From: SIG710 sp045587665
Lineage (GTDB): Bacteria; Bacillota; Clostridia; Oscillospirales; CAG-272
Assembly: GCA_045587665.1 (NCBI GenBank)
Contig: JAZNCT010000026.1
Span: 1-27,130 of the forward strand
Length of the DNA: 27,130 nucleotides
Reading direction: 5' to 3'
The notes beneath the pieces are model-generated. The model ran no database searches, was not told the DNA's origin, and saw nothing but the letters and a program-made list of their open reading frames with translations. A program made the translations under genes and the position numbers. This document shows, piece after piece, positions 7,221 through 15,127 of this stretch (position 1 is its first letter; the number at the start of each line of letters is the position of its first letter).

Positions 7221-7448
7221 TTATTCAGCCAGCCACTTTTCGGCATTTGCCTTTGACATTCTCTTTATGTCCTCTTTCTTGTAGGGAGAATCTTCTCCGC
7301 CGTTGAGATACAGGAAATAGTTTCCGCCTTCGGTAATATAAAGTGTCTCTTCATAGCCTTCAGGATCACCGAAAGTACCCACTGCCTTTCTTTTTATCAG
7401 TGTTGCATTATCTGTGTCATAGGTCTTTCCACAAATTATCTTAAGCAT
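7221..7448 (-). CDS. Small protein of unknown function (75 aa)
   Basis: A small, soluble protein starting MLKIICGKTYDTDNATLI and ending in a charged helix (KKEDIKRMSKANAEKWLAE). It resembles a family of short firmicute proteins, common on chromosomes and mobile elements, with the pattern K-x-YDT-x-x-A followed by E-T-L-Y-x-T-x-x-G-x-Y-F-L-Y. No function is known to me. The middle has a predicted antiparallel beta segment (ETLYITEGGNYFLYLNGG). AAGGAG precedes the ATG at 7448 by 9 bases. It has a strong promoter of its own and lies 63 bases upstream of mgtE on the same strand, probably sharing a transcript through a hairpin. Confidence 0.82.
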   Translation of the reverse strand: MLKIICGKTYDTDNATLIKRKAVGTFGDPEGYEETLYITEGGNYFLYLNGGEDSPYKKEDIKRMSKANAEKWLAE

Positions 7449-7478
7449 AACATAATTCTCCTTAATCTGTTTTTTGTC

Positions 7479-7507
7479 ATTTTATCACATATACACGTCT
7501 TTGTCAA
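7479..7507 (-). promoter_or_regulatory. Sigma-A promoter for the 75-aa gene (and possibly mgtE)
   Basis: On the minus strand: TTGACA (7507-7502), a 17-base spacer, then TAAAAT (7484-7479) preceded by TGA (extended -10). This is near consensus. Confidence 0.75.
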
Positions 7508-7568
7508 GCGGAAAAGGTCGACAAAGAAGCAAAAAATTGCTCGATTAAAAAAAATTTTCAAAAAACCC

Positions 7569-7597
7569 TTGCAATTTTATTTAAAGTGTGCTATAAT
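7569..7597 (+). promoter_or_regulatory. Promoter for rpmE
   Basis: TTGCAA (7569-7574), a 17-base spacer and TATAAT (7592-7597) preceded by TGC (extended -10), about 40 bases upstream of the rpmE start. Confidence 0.78.
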
Positions 7598-7638
7598 ATG
7601 GCGTATTGTGTGAATATCAGTAAAGCGAGGTGTAAAAA

Positions 7639-7848
7639 ATGAAGGAAGGAATTCATCCTGAATACAAAGAAGTAGTTATCAAGTGTGCATGCGGTGAAAC
7701 CGTAACCACTAAGTCTACTAAGGGCGAAGATATCAAGGTTGAAGTTTGCTCCAAGTGCCATCCCTTCTTTACCGGTAAGCAGAAATTCGTTGATGCCGGC
7801 GGTAAGGTTGATAAGTTCAAGAAGAGACTTCAGGCCAGCGCAAAATAA
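7639..7848 (+). CDS. rpmE: 50S ribosomal protein L31, zinc-binding (C+) form
   Basis: A 69-residue large-subunit ribosomal protein. The N-terminus MKEGIHPEYKEVVIKCACG is the family signature. Four cysteines (C16, C18, C37, C40, the latter pair in CSKCHPF) mark the zinc-containing form rather than the cysteine-less type induced under zinc limitation. Length and the basic C-terminus are normal. A GCGAGGTG site lies upstream of the ATG at 7639. The gene has its own promoter and a downstream terminator, so it is probably transcribed alone, with some read-through into hflX. Confidence 0.98.
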   Translation: MKEGIHPEYKEVVIKCACGETVTTKSTKGEDIKVEVCSKCHPFFTGKQKFVDAGGKVDKFKKRLQASAK

Positions 7849-7866
7849 GCAAAACTTCGCAGTAGC

Positions 7867-7904
7867 GGGCAGGAGTGCGTTTGCACCTCCTGCCCTTATT
7901 GTTT
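7867..7904 (+). terminator. Rho-independent terminator after rpmE
   Basis: GGGCAGGAGTGC (7867-7878) pairs with GCACCTCCTGCCC (7883-7895) with one bulged base, followed by TTATTGTTT. It lies 19 bases after the rpmE stop codon and ends shortly before the hflX ribosome binding site. Confidence 0.75.
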
Positions 7905-7922
7905 CTTCTGAAAGGAGATATT

Positions 7923-9227
7923 ATGCCACAGAATTATAATGAAAACGGCCTTGAAGCGCGTGCTGTGCTGGTTGCGCTTCAAATGAGAGGTATGACAGCC
8001 GACGAGGTTGATAAAGGGCTTGACGAGCTGGAGCGACTGCTTGATACGGCAGGCGGAGAGGTTTTTGCCAGAGTTGTTCAGGCAAAGGATACTCCTGATA
8101 TAAGAACGGTAGTTGGCAGCGGAAAGGCGGCGGAGATCGGCGAGATTTGCAAGGCAAATGATATTGATCTTGTTGTTTTTGATTGCGAGCTTTCACCTTC
8201 TCAGATCCGTAATCTTGAGGACGAGACAGATGTTCGTGTTATCGACCGCAGTATGCTTATTCTTGACATTTTTGCTCTTCATGCTGTAAGTGGAGAGGGA
8301 AAACTGCAGGTTGAGCTTGCTCAGCTTAAATATACTGCCCCCCGACTTATCGGAAAGGGACTTGAAATGTCACGTCTTGGCGGCGGTATCGGCACAAGAG
8401 GCCCGGGTGAAAGCAAGCTTGAAAGCGATCGACGCCATATGAAGCGCAGGATCACCGCCCTTGAAGAAGAACTGAGGGAGCTTGACAAAAACCGCAGTAC
8501 CATGCGTGCGGCAAGGGACAGAAGCGGAATTGCAAAGGTGGCTATCGTCGGATACACAAATGCAGGAAAATCAACTCTTTTGAATCGGTTGACAGATGCG
8601 GGCATATTAGCTGAGGACAAGCTTTTTGCAACCCTTGACCCAACCACGAGAAAATTTGAACTTCCTTCGGGTGAAAATGTTCTTCTCACCGATACTGTAG
8701 GCTTTATAAGAAAACTGCCGCATCATCTTGTTAAAGCATTTAAATCTACCCTTGATGAAGCGGTTTATGCAGATATACTTTTGATCCTTATTGATGCTTC
8801 GGATGATGAATGTGAAGCAGAGCTTGCTGTTACGCAAAAGCTGCTCTCCGATCTTGGTGCTTCGGGGAAGCCCACTCTTTATGTGTTTAACAAATGCGAT
8901 ATGGCAGAGGAACTGCCCAGCCTTGCTTCGGAAGAAAAAGAGGATATATTCTATATATCCGCAAAGACCGGAGAGGGTATCGACAAAATGATATGCCGAC
9001 TTGAAGAGCTTGTGAGGGCAGGAAAGAAGAGGCTCGTTTTCACCATTCCAAATGCCGAGCAGGGTGCACTGAATATCCTGTATAAAAATGCGGCGGTTGA
9101 GGATGTTGAATACGGAGCTGAGGCAGTTAAGGTGACAGCAACCGTTGATGCCAAAATTCGAGGTATGCTTGCAAAATATCTTGACGAGAGCGACAGGATA
9201 AAAAAAGAAAGCGAGGCAGACTGGTAA
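7923..9227 (+). CDS. hflX: GTPase HflX
   Basis: A 434-residue ribosome-associated GTPase; HflX in other bacteria splits stalled or heat-damaged 70S ribosomes. The N-terminal HflX domain covers about residues 1-190 and includes the glycine-rich signature GGGIGTRGPGESKLE. The G domain follows, with P-loop GYTNAGKST from about residue 210, G3 as DTVGFIRKLPHHLV, G4 as NKCD and G5 as SAKT. The short C-terminal domain is present. The ATG at 7923 has AAAGGAGA 5-12 bases upstream; an in-frame start further up would lie inside the rpmE terminator. The stop codon overlaps the next gene's ATG by one base (TAATG), so the two are translationally coupled. Confidence 0.96.
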   Translation: MPQNYNENGLEARAVLVALQMRGMTADEVDKGLDELERLLDTAGGEVFARVVQAKDTPDIRTVVGSGKAAEIGEICKANDIDLVVFDCELSPSQIRNLEDETDVRVIDRSMLILDIFALHAVSGEGKLQVELAQLKYTAPRLIGKGLEMSRLGGGIGTRGPGESKLESDRRHMKRRITALEEELRELDKNRSTMRAARDRSGIAKVAIVGYTNAGKSTLLNRLTDAGILAEDKLFATLDPTTRKFELPSGENVLLTDTVGFIRKLPHHLVKAFKSTLDEAVYADILLILIDASDDECEAELAVTQKLLSDLGASGKPTLYVFNKCDMAEELPSLASEEKEDIFYISAKTGEGIDKMICRLEELVRAGKKRLVFTIPNAEQGALNILYKNAAVEDVEYGAEAVKVTATVDAKIRGMLAKYLDESDRIKKESEADW

Positions 9228-9850
9228 TGGCGGAGCTTTATACAACCATTGAGAGGGAAGCTGTAGCCGAATTTGAAGAAAAAAAGTCAATATTTATCGG
9301 TCATGCAATGCCTGTTAAGACTGAGGAGGAAGCGACGGCGTTTGTTAAAGACCTGAAGAACAAATACCGTGATGCAACCCACAATGTTTTTGCATATGTT
9401 CTTGGTGACGGAACGGTTCAGCGTTATTCGGATGACGGTGAGCCCCAGGGAACGGCAGGCATGCCTGTGCTTGATGTTATACGCAAGTCGGGCTGTACCG
9501 ACACTGCCGTGGTGGTGACAAGATATTTTGGCGGCACGCTTCTGGGTGCCGGAGGTCTTGTGAGAGCTTATTCCCATGCGGCAAAGCTTGCACTTGACGA
9601 TGCGCATATCATAACATATGAAAAATATGCTGTGCTGAAGCTGATCTGCACATATTCGGATTACGGCAAATATCTTTCCGAAACCGAAAAATTCGGTCTT
9701 ATAAATGACGGGGTTGACTTTGCGGAAAATGTTTCAATGAATCTTGCGGTCAAAAGCTCCAGACTTGAGGATTTTGAAAAGCTGATAAGCGACATCAGCA
9801 ACGGCAAGCTCTTACCTGAGAAGGTTGGAGAGCGATTTGATTTCAGATAA
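9227..9850 (+). CDS. yigZ: YigZ/IMPACT family protein (UPF0029)
   Basis: A 207-residue protein of the YigZ/IMPACT N-terminal-domain family. The hallmark stretch runs from YSDDGEPQGTAGMPVLD to VVVTRYFGGTLLGAGGL, at about residues 66-110. The C-terminal part fits the DUF1949 ferredoxin-like domain of bacterial members. The biochemical role is not settled; eukaryotic IMPACT acts on translation control and the bacterial protein may bind RNA or ribosomes. The one-base overlap with hflX supports a translation-related function (inference). A strong terminator follows directly after the stop codon. Confidence 0.93.
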   Translation: MAELYTTIEREAVAEFEEKKSIFIGHAMPVKTEEEATAFVKDLKNKYRDATHNVFAYVLGDGTVQRYSDDGEPQGTAGMPVLDVIRKSGCTDTAVVVTRYFGGTLLGAGGLVRAYSHAAKLALDDAHIITYEKYAVLKLICTYSDYGKYLSETEKFGLINDGVDFAENVSMNLAVKSSRLEDFEKLISDISNGKLLPEKVGERFDFR

Positions 9851-9917
9851 AAAGGACTGTCACACTTTAACAAAGCAAAATATGCTGTCTTGTGTGACAT
9901 CCTTTTTTTGTTTTTTT
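9851..9917 (+). terminator. Rho-independent terminator after yigZ
   Basis: AAAGGA plus TGTCACAC (9851-9865, one bulged C) pairs with GTGTGACA plus TCCTTT (9892-9905). A T7-G-T7 tail follows. The 26-base loop is long. The left arm resembles the terminator at 16801. Confidence 0.8.
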
Positions 9918-10011
9918 AAAGAAAATACGAAAAATAAAAGTAAAAACCATTTTTTTTGCGTATATTATTAATATTAAGTTGAAATCTAATGAAACGAATG
10001 GAGGGATGACT

Positions 10012-11028
10012 TTGGCTGAAAAGATAATACGCGATATATTTTTGGAGAGAGAAAAGAACACATTTTCGGAGTTTGCCTGTCTTACTTCCGAAACAAAGGG
10101 CAGGGAACATCCATATGCCGAATGTTCTGTGCGCACAGAGTTTCAGCGTGATAGAGACAAGATCATCCATTCTACATCGTTCAGAAGACTTATGCACAAG
10201 ACTCAGGTGTTCCTTGCACCTGTTGATGATCACTACAGGACCCGTCTCACCCACACTCTTGAGGTCACTCAGATAGCACGCATTATAGCAAGAGCACTGA
10301 GACTTAATGAGGATCTTACCGAGGCGGCTGCCCTTGGCCACGATCTTGGGCACACTCCATTTGGCCATGCCGGTGAGGAGGCTATGCGCATATGCTTTGA
10401 TCCTGATTTTGCCCATTATAAGCAGAGCCTCAGAGTTGTTGAAAAACTTGAAAAAAACGGAAAAGGCCTTAATCTCACATGGGAAGTGAGAGACGCAATA
10501 GTTAATCACACCGGCAAGAATATGGCTTCTACACTGGAGGGTGTAATTGTTAAATTTGCCGACAGGATAGCTTATATAAATCACGACATTGACGATGCAA
10601 GACGTGCAGGTATCCTTTCGCTTGAAGATATTCCAAAGGATATCAGAAAAGTTCTCGGTGACGGGCACAGCGAGAGGATAAACAACATGGTCCTCTCGGT
10701 TATTGAGGCAAGCGAGGGCAGACCTGAGATAAAAATGACAGATGAAGTTCAGCAAGCAACAGATGCCTTGAGATCCTTCCTTTTTGACAATGTGTATTCT
10801 TGTTCGGTCGCAAAAAGCGAGGATAATAAATCAAAGGCACTGCTTGTCAGTCTTTTCGATTATTACAGCGAAAGACCGGAGCTGATGCCCCGTGTCTACT
10901 ACAGAAATGTAGAAACAGAGGGAATTGGCAGATGTGTTTGTGACTATATTTCAAGTATGACCGATCGATTTGCGATCGACACGTATAACGACCTGTTTGT
11001 TCCTCGTGTTTGGGGAGGAAAAGCATGA
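10012..11028 (+). CDS. dgt: Deoxyguanosinetriphosphate triphosphohydrolase-like HD protein
   Basis: A 338-residue HD-domain dNTP triphosphohydrolase (dNTP to deoxynucleoside plus triphosphate). The metal-binding HD pattern is intact: RLTHTLEV, then ALGHDLGHTPFGHAGEE, and ADRIAYINHDIDDA. The conserved FRRLMHKTQVF lies upstream of it. The length matches the short, non-E. coli type (about 330-350). The start is uncertain. GGAGGG (10000-10005) sits 6 bases before TTG at 10012, which I prefer; the ATG at 10006 directly abuts that site, and a TTG at 9979 is also in frame. It overlaps dnaG by 4 bases (ATGA) and heads the dgt-dnaG-sigma operon, an order common in clostridia. A control of dNTP pools alongside primase is the obvious reading. 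Confidence 0.92.
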   Translation: MAEKIIRDIFLEREKNTFSEFACLTSETKGREHPYAECSVRTEFQRDRDKIIHSTSFRRLMHKTQVFLAPVDDHYRTRLTHTLEVTQIARIIARALRLNEDLTEAAALGHDLGHTPFGHAGEEAMRICFDPDFAHYKQSLRVVEKLEKNGKGLNLTWEVRDAIVNHTGKNMASTLEGVIVKFADRIAYINHDIDDARRAGILSLEDIPKDIRKVLGDGHSERINNMVLSVIEASEGRPEIKMTDEVQQATDALRSFLFDNVYSCSVAKSEDNKSKALLVSLFDYYSERPELMPRVYYRNVETEGIGRCVCDYISSMTDRFAIDTYNDLFVPRVWGGKA

Positions 11029-12812
11029 TCCCAAGAGATGTTATCGAGGAGATACTTTTCAGAGCAGATATAGTTGACACTGTTGGTTCGTATGTAACTC
11101 TCAAGAGGGCAGGTTCAAATTATGGCGGCCTCTGCCCCTTTCACAGTGAAAAAACACCTTCCTTTACCGTTTTTCCCGCAACTAAGACCTTTTATTGCTT
11201 TGGATGCGGAGCAGGCGGGGATGTGATAACTTTTATCAAAAGAGCAGAAAATCTTGATTATCCTTCGGCAGTTGAATTTTTGGCTCAGCGTGTGGGGATA
11301 ACCATACAGCATGAGGATAAAAGAGAAAGAAACGAGCTTGTAAACCGCCGCCGTGTTTATGAAATGAATCTCCATGCGGCAAGATTTTTCAGAAGCTGTC
11401 TTTTTGACCCAAAGCTTGGAGCACCGGGTATGGCATATCTGCAGAGCAGGAGGCTGAGCGGGGCTACAATAAAGCGCTTTGGACTTGGCTATGCTCCCTC
11501 GGATTTCGGTATGCTTACTGCGCATATGCGCTCAAAGGGATTTTCTGAAGAAGAGCTGATAGCAGCCTTCCTTTGCGGAAAAAGCCAGAAAACCGGCAGG
11601 GCTTATGATTATTTCAGAGGGAGAGTTATATTTCCGATCATAGATACAACGGGAAATGTAATTGCTTTTGGAGGAAGAGTGCTTGACGATTCAAAGCCAA
11701 AATACCTTAACTCCTCCGATACACCCGGTTTCAAAAAGAGCCGAAATCTTTTTGCACTGAATTATGCAAAGGATGCTTCCTCTGAGTGCATGATACTTTG
11801 CGAGGGATATATGGACGTTATTGCCCTGCACGCAGCAGGCTTTGAAAACGCTGTTGCAACTCTTGGAACGGCGATCACAAGCGAGCAGGCACGGATAATG
11901 TCAAAATATACTAAAAAGGTAATCATTTCATATGACAGCGACGAAGCAGGGCAGAGGGCGGCGAACCGTGCATTGCAGCTGCTTTCCGAAGTGGGACTTG
12001 AAGTGAGGATACTGAAAATGAATGGCGCAAAGGACCCTGACGAATTTATAAAGAAATTCGGAGTGGACCGATTCCGACAGCTTCTTGGCCAGAGCAAAAC
12101 CGGCTTTGAATATAAAATGGAAAATGTGCTGAATTCCTATGATGTGTCTCTATCTGAGGACAAGATAAAGGCGGCGCAGAAGCTGTGTGAGATAATAGCA
12201 GGATATGCTTCTTCTTCTGAGAGAGAGGTATATATTGGCCGAGTTTCGGAAAAGCTATCTCTCACAAAGGAGGGCCTTGCAAATGACGTTGAGCGTATGC
12301 GCAGGAAAAATGCAAGGGAACAGAAAAAGGCAGAAAGCCGTGAGGCTCTGAATTCAGCCAAAAATTATGGCGACAGAGTTAATATAGATGCTGTTAAAAA
12401 CGTTGGTGCAAATGCCGCAGAAGAGACGATACTGGGGTTGATTTTGACATATGAAGAACACAGGGCCGCTATAGCTGAGGGAAAGCTTGAGCTGTCAGCC
12501 GACGATTTTTTTACTTCTCTCGGCAGGCGTATATTTGAGGCTGTAATGAGCCTTCACAATTCGGATGAAGGCTTTAATTCTTTGCTCCTTGGAGAATATT
12601 TTACAAACGAGGAGATGGGGAGAATAACAAAGTATAAAATAAATCGCGGAGAGCTGAGCGCAAACGGTCTTGACGTTTTGCAGAACGCGGCCGATAAGCT
12701 GAAGCAGGAAAAGCAAAAGGAAACAGAAAAAAATGCGGGAGACAAGCTTGCATCACTGAAAAGGAAACAGCAAAGTGCCCGTGAGCAAAAAAATAAATCT
12801 GCAAATACATAA
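11025..12812 (+). CDS. dnaG: DNA primase DnaG
   Basis: A 595-residue primase that makes RNA primers at the replication fork. The N-terminal CHC2 zinc ribbon is complete: C37, H40, C58, C61 (LCPFHSEKTPSF, FYCFGCGAGGD). The catalytic core carries a TOPRIM domain with the glutamate in ILCEGYMDVIALH and the DxD motif in ISYDSDEAGQRAA. The C-terminal ~150 residues fit a divergent helicase-binding domain, ending in a highly charged lysine/glutamine-rich tail. The ATG at 11025 follows GGGGAGGA and overlaps the dgt stop codon. It is followed after 19 bases by two sigma-factor genes. The length is normal. Confidence 0.97.
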   Translation: MIPRDVIEEILFRADIVDTVGSYVTLKRAGSNYGGLCPFHSEKTPSFTVFPATKTFYCFGCGAGGDVITFIKRAENLDYPSAVEFLAQRVGITIQHEDKRERNELVNRRRVYEMNLHAARFFRSCLFDPKLGAPGMAYLQSRRLSGATIKRFGLGYAPSDFGMLTAHMRSKGFSEEELIAAFLCGKSQKTGRAYDYFRGRVIFPIIDTTGNVIAFGGRVLDDSKPKYLNSSDTPGFKKSRNLFALNYAKDASSECMILCEGYMDVIALHAAGFENAVATLGTAITSEQARIMSKYTKKVIISYDSDEAGQRAANRALQLLSEVGLEVRILKMNGAKDPDEFIKKFGVDRFRQLLGQSKTGFEYKMENVLNSYDVSLSEDKIKAAQKLCEIIAGYASSSEREVYIGRVSEKLSLTKEGLANDVERMRRKNAREQKKAESREALNSAKNYGDRVNIDAVKNVGANAAEETILGLILTYEEHRAAIAEGKLELSADDFFTSLGRRIFEAVMSLHNSDEGFNSLLLGEYFTNEEMGRITKYKINRGELSANGLDVLQNAADKLKQEKQKETEKNAGDKLASLKRKQQSAREQKNKSANT

Positions 12813-12831
12813 AGATTTTGAGAGGTGTGTT

Positions 12832-13881
12832 TTGAAAAAAAACCAGGAAAACGAGATCAATATGATCATTGAGGCAGAGAATAAGGCAAACTCTTCTGCA
12901 GAAGAAGGGCAATATTCCAGCCTTTACGAGGATCTGCGCAGTGAGGGCCTCAACGTGCCGGTAGGAGACTTTATATCTTCCGATGCCCAGGATATCGAGC
13001 AGGAGATAGAAAAATATGACAGCTCTGAAAACATGGCTTCTATTCTTGAACAGGATGGGCTGACCATAGACGACCCGGTGCGTATGTACCTTAGAGAAAT
13101 AGGAAGGGTTCCGCTGTTGAAGGGCGACCAGGAAAGGGAGCTTGCGGCAAGGATAGAAGAAGGCGACGAAGATGCAAAGCAGGATTTTATCAATGCAAAT
13201 CTCAGGCTTGTGGTGAGCATTGCAAAAAAATATGTTGGCAGAGGTATGCCTTTTCTCGATCTGATACAGGAGGGAACTCTTGGACTTATGAAAGCGGTGG
13301 ATAAATATGACCATACAAAGGGTTACAAATTTTCCACATATGCAACCTGGTGGATCCGCCAGGCAATATCAAGAGCACTTGCCGAGCAGGAGATAATTCC
13401 CGTACATATGGTGGAAACAGTACATAAAATTGCCAAATGCTCACGGCAGATGCAGCAGGAACTGGGCAGAGAGCCTACCATTGAGGAAATATCCGAAAAA
13501 ATGGGGATGAGTGTGGAAAAGATAAGAGATATCCGCCGTTATTCACAGGAGCCTGTTTCACTTGACACTCCTATCGGTGAAGAAGAGGACAGCAGACTCG
13601 GCGATTTTATACCCGATGATGATACACCCTCACCTGCTGAGGCGGCTTCCACATCACTGATGCGAGAGGCTATCGAAAAAGAGCTTCACACTCTTACACC
13701 GAGAGAAGAACAGGTGATAAAGCTCAGATACGGTCTTATAGACGGCAGATCACGCACCCTTGAGGAAGTGGGGCAGGAATTTGATATCACAAGAGAGAGA
13801 ATACGACAGATAGAGGCAAAGGCACTGCGAAAGCTTCGCAACCATAATCATGCAAAAAATCTGCGAGCCTTTATTGATTGA
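12832..13881 (+). CDS. Divergent RpoD-like sigma factor (upstream tandem paralogue)
   Basis: A 349-residue group-1-like sigma-70 factor. Region 1.2 (DDPVRMYLREIGRVPLL, about residues 81-96), regions 2.1-2.4 (LRLVVSIAKKYVG, FSTYATWWIRQAI), region 3 and region 4.2 (DITRERIRQIEAKALRKL) are all present. Compared with the adjacent normal rpoD, most of region 1.1 is missing. The segment after region 2.4 reads AEQEIIPVHM instead of ADQARTIRIPVHM, a 3-residue deletion that removes both arginines. Other changes: TRSI to SRAL in region 2.4, FDYRKGYKF to YDHTKGYKF, QEGN to QEGT, and LRHPSR to LRNHNH at the end of region 4. Reading frame and all other blocks are intact, so it is not a pseudogene. TTG at 12832 is chosen because GAGAGGTG lies 6 bases upstream; the alternative GTG/ATG starts lack a site or overlap dnaG. 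It probably has altered promoter preference (inference). Confidence 0.9.
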   Translation: MKKNQENEINMIIEAENKANSSAEEGQYSSLYEDLRSEGLNVPVGDFISSDAQDIEQEIEKYDSSENMASILEQDGLTIDDPVRMYLREIGRVPLLKGDQERELAARIEEGDEDAKQDFINANLRLVVSIAKKYVGRGMPFLDLIQEGTLGLMKAVDKYDHTKGYKFSTYATWWIRQAISRALAEQEIIPVHMVETVHKIAKCSRQMQQELGREPTIEEISEKMGMSVEKIRDIRRYSQEPVSLDTPIGEEEDSRLGDFIPDDDTPSPAEAASTSLMREAIEKELHTLTPREEQVIKLRYGLIDGRSRTLEEVGQEFDITRERIRQIEAKALRKLRNHNHAKNLRAFID

Positions 13882-13910
13882 AAGTAGCAATGGTTATAAC
13901 AGGAGATAAA

Positions 13911-15017
13911 ATGAAAGAAGAACTTGAAATAAAGAAAAAAGTCGATATAGGAAACCTTATCGAAAAGGGTAAAAAGGGCAAGCTTTCCAGCAGTGATATC
14001 GAAGAAGTCATGGAGGCCATGAACTATGATATGGACAAGCTGGATCAGCTCTATGAGGATCTTGAAGAAAACGGAATAGATGTTTCAGCAGATCAGTTCC
14101 TCGGAGAGGATATAAGAGAAATAGAAAGCGAGATGGAACAATTTGACCATCCCGAAAAAATGGAAAAGCTCCTTGAGAGCGAGGGGCTTGCCATAGACGA
14201 CCCTGTTCGTATGTATCTTAAGGAGATCGGAAAGGTTCCCCTTCTGAGCCTTGAAGACGAGCAGGTGCTTGCCGAAAAAATGGCAGGTGGCGATGAGAGA
14301 GCAAAGGATAAGCTGGTTGAGGCAAATCTTCGTCTTGTTGTAAGTATTGCCAAAAGATATGTGGGAAAGGGAATGTTCTTTCTCGATCTGATCCAGGAGG
14401 GAAACCTTGGTCTTATGAAAGCGGTTGAAAAATTTGACTACCGCAAGGGATATAAGTTTTCAACCTATGCAACCTGGTGGATACGTCAGGCGATAACAAG
14501 ATCTATAGCAGATCAGGCAAGAACCATAAGAATCCCGGTTCATATGGTTGAGACTATCCACAAGGTCTCTCGTTATTCAAGGCAGATGATGCAGGAACTT
14601 GGAAGAGAGGCAACGGCAGACGAGATAGGCGAAAAGATGGGAATGAGCGCAGATAAGGTCAGGGAGATAATGAAATTTTCTCAGGATCCTGTTTCTCTTG
14701 AAACCCCTATCGGTGAAGAGGAAGACAGTCATCTGGGAGATTTTATACCGGATGAGGATACCCCGGCACCTGCAGATGCGGCGTCTGCAACGATTCTCAG
14801 GGAGGTTATAGAAAGAGAGCTCAACACCCTTACACCAAGAGAGGCACACGTTATAAGACTGCGCTTTGGCCTATATGACGGAAGATCCAGAACTCTTGAA
14901 GAGGTGGGAAAAGAATTTGATATAACCCGTGAGAGAATACGTCAGATAGAAGCTAAAGCCTTGCGTAAGCTTCGTCACCCCAGCCGTGCAAGACATCTGA
15001 AAGGATTTCTTGATTGA
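13911..15017 (+). CDS. rpoD: RNA polymerase housekeeping sigma factor RpoD/SigA
   Basis: A 368-residue primary sigma factor, close in length to Bacillus SigA (about 370). Region 1.1 is present (residues ~12-58, LIEKGKKGKLSSSDIEEVM...). Region 1.2 is DDPVRMYLKEIGKVPLL. Region 2.3-2.4 is canonical (YKFSTYATWWIRQAITRS, then ADQARTIRIPVHMVE), and region 4.2 has TRERIRQIEAKALRKLRHPSR. All residues for -10 and -35 recognition that I can identify are conventional. AGGAGAT lies 4-10 bases upstream of the ATG at 13911. It follows its divergent paralogue by 29 bases, making it the fourth gene of the dgt-dnaG operon. I see no clear terminator after it, only a weak TTGATTT/AAATCAA pairing around 15015-15050. 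Confidence 0.97.
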   Translation: MKEELEIKKKVDIGNLIEKGKKGKLSSSDIEEVMEAMNYDMDKLDQLYEDLEENGIDVSADQFLGEDIREIESEMEQFDHPEKMEKLLESEGLAIDDPVRMYLKEIGKVPLLSLEDEQVLAEKMAGGDERAKDKLVEANLRLVVSIAKRYVGKGMFFLDLIQEGNLGLMKAVEKFDYRKGYKFSTYATWWIRQAITRSIADQARTIRIPVHMVETIHKVSRYSRQMMQELGREATADEIGEKMGMSADKVREIMKFSQDPVSLETPIGEEEDSHLGDFIPDEDTPAPADAASATILREVIERELNTLTPREAHVIRLRFGLYDGRSRTLEEVGKEFDITRERIRQIEAKALRKLRHPSRARHLKGFLD

Positions 15018-15055
15018 TTTTCTGCCTTAATTTGCAATCTAAATCAAAAAATACC

Positions 15056-15084
15056 TTGACATATAAGATCAAATGATGTAAAAT
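15056..15084 (+). promoter_or_regulatory. Promoter for the lipoprotein gene
   Basis: TTGACA (15056-15061), a 17-base spacer and TAAAAT (15079-15084), about 44 bases upstream of the start codon. Confidence 0.8.
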
Positions 15085-15127
15085 AATAAAGATGTATTAT
15101 ATATTTCTACACTAAGGAGTTACTTTA

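Noticed and set aside
9916..10755. Open frame of 279 codons on the minus strand across dgt
   Set aside because: Antisense to a clear HD-domain gene and starting from a terminator region; no family resemblance.
12601..13314. Open frame of 237 codons on the minus strand across the dnaG/sigma junction
   Set aside because: Antisense to two conserved genes; Phe/His/Cys-rich composition unlike a real protein.
12832..13881. Idea that the upstream sigma gene is a decayed pseudogene
   Set aside because: The frame is intact over 349 codons and all core regions are conserved; the changes are concentrated at specific functional sites.
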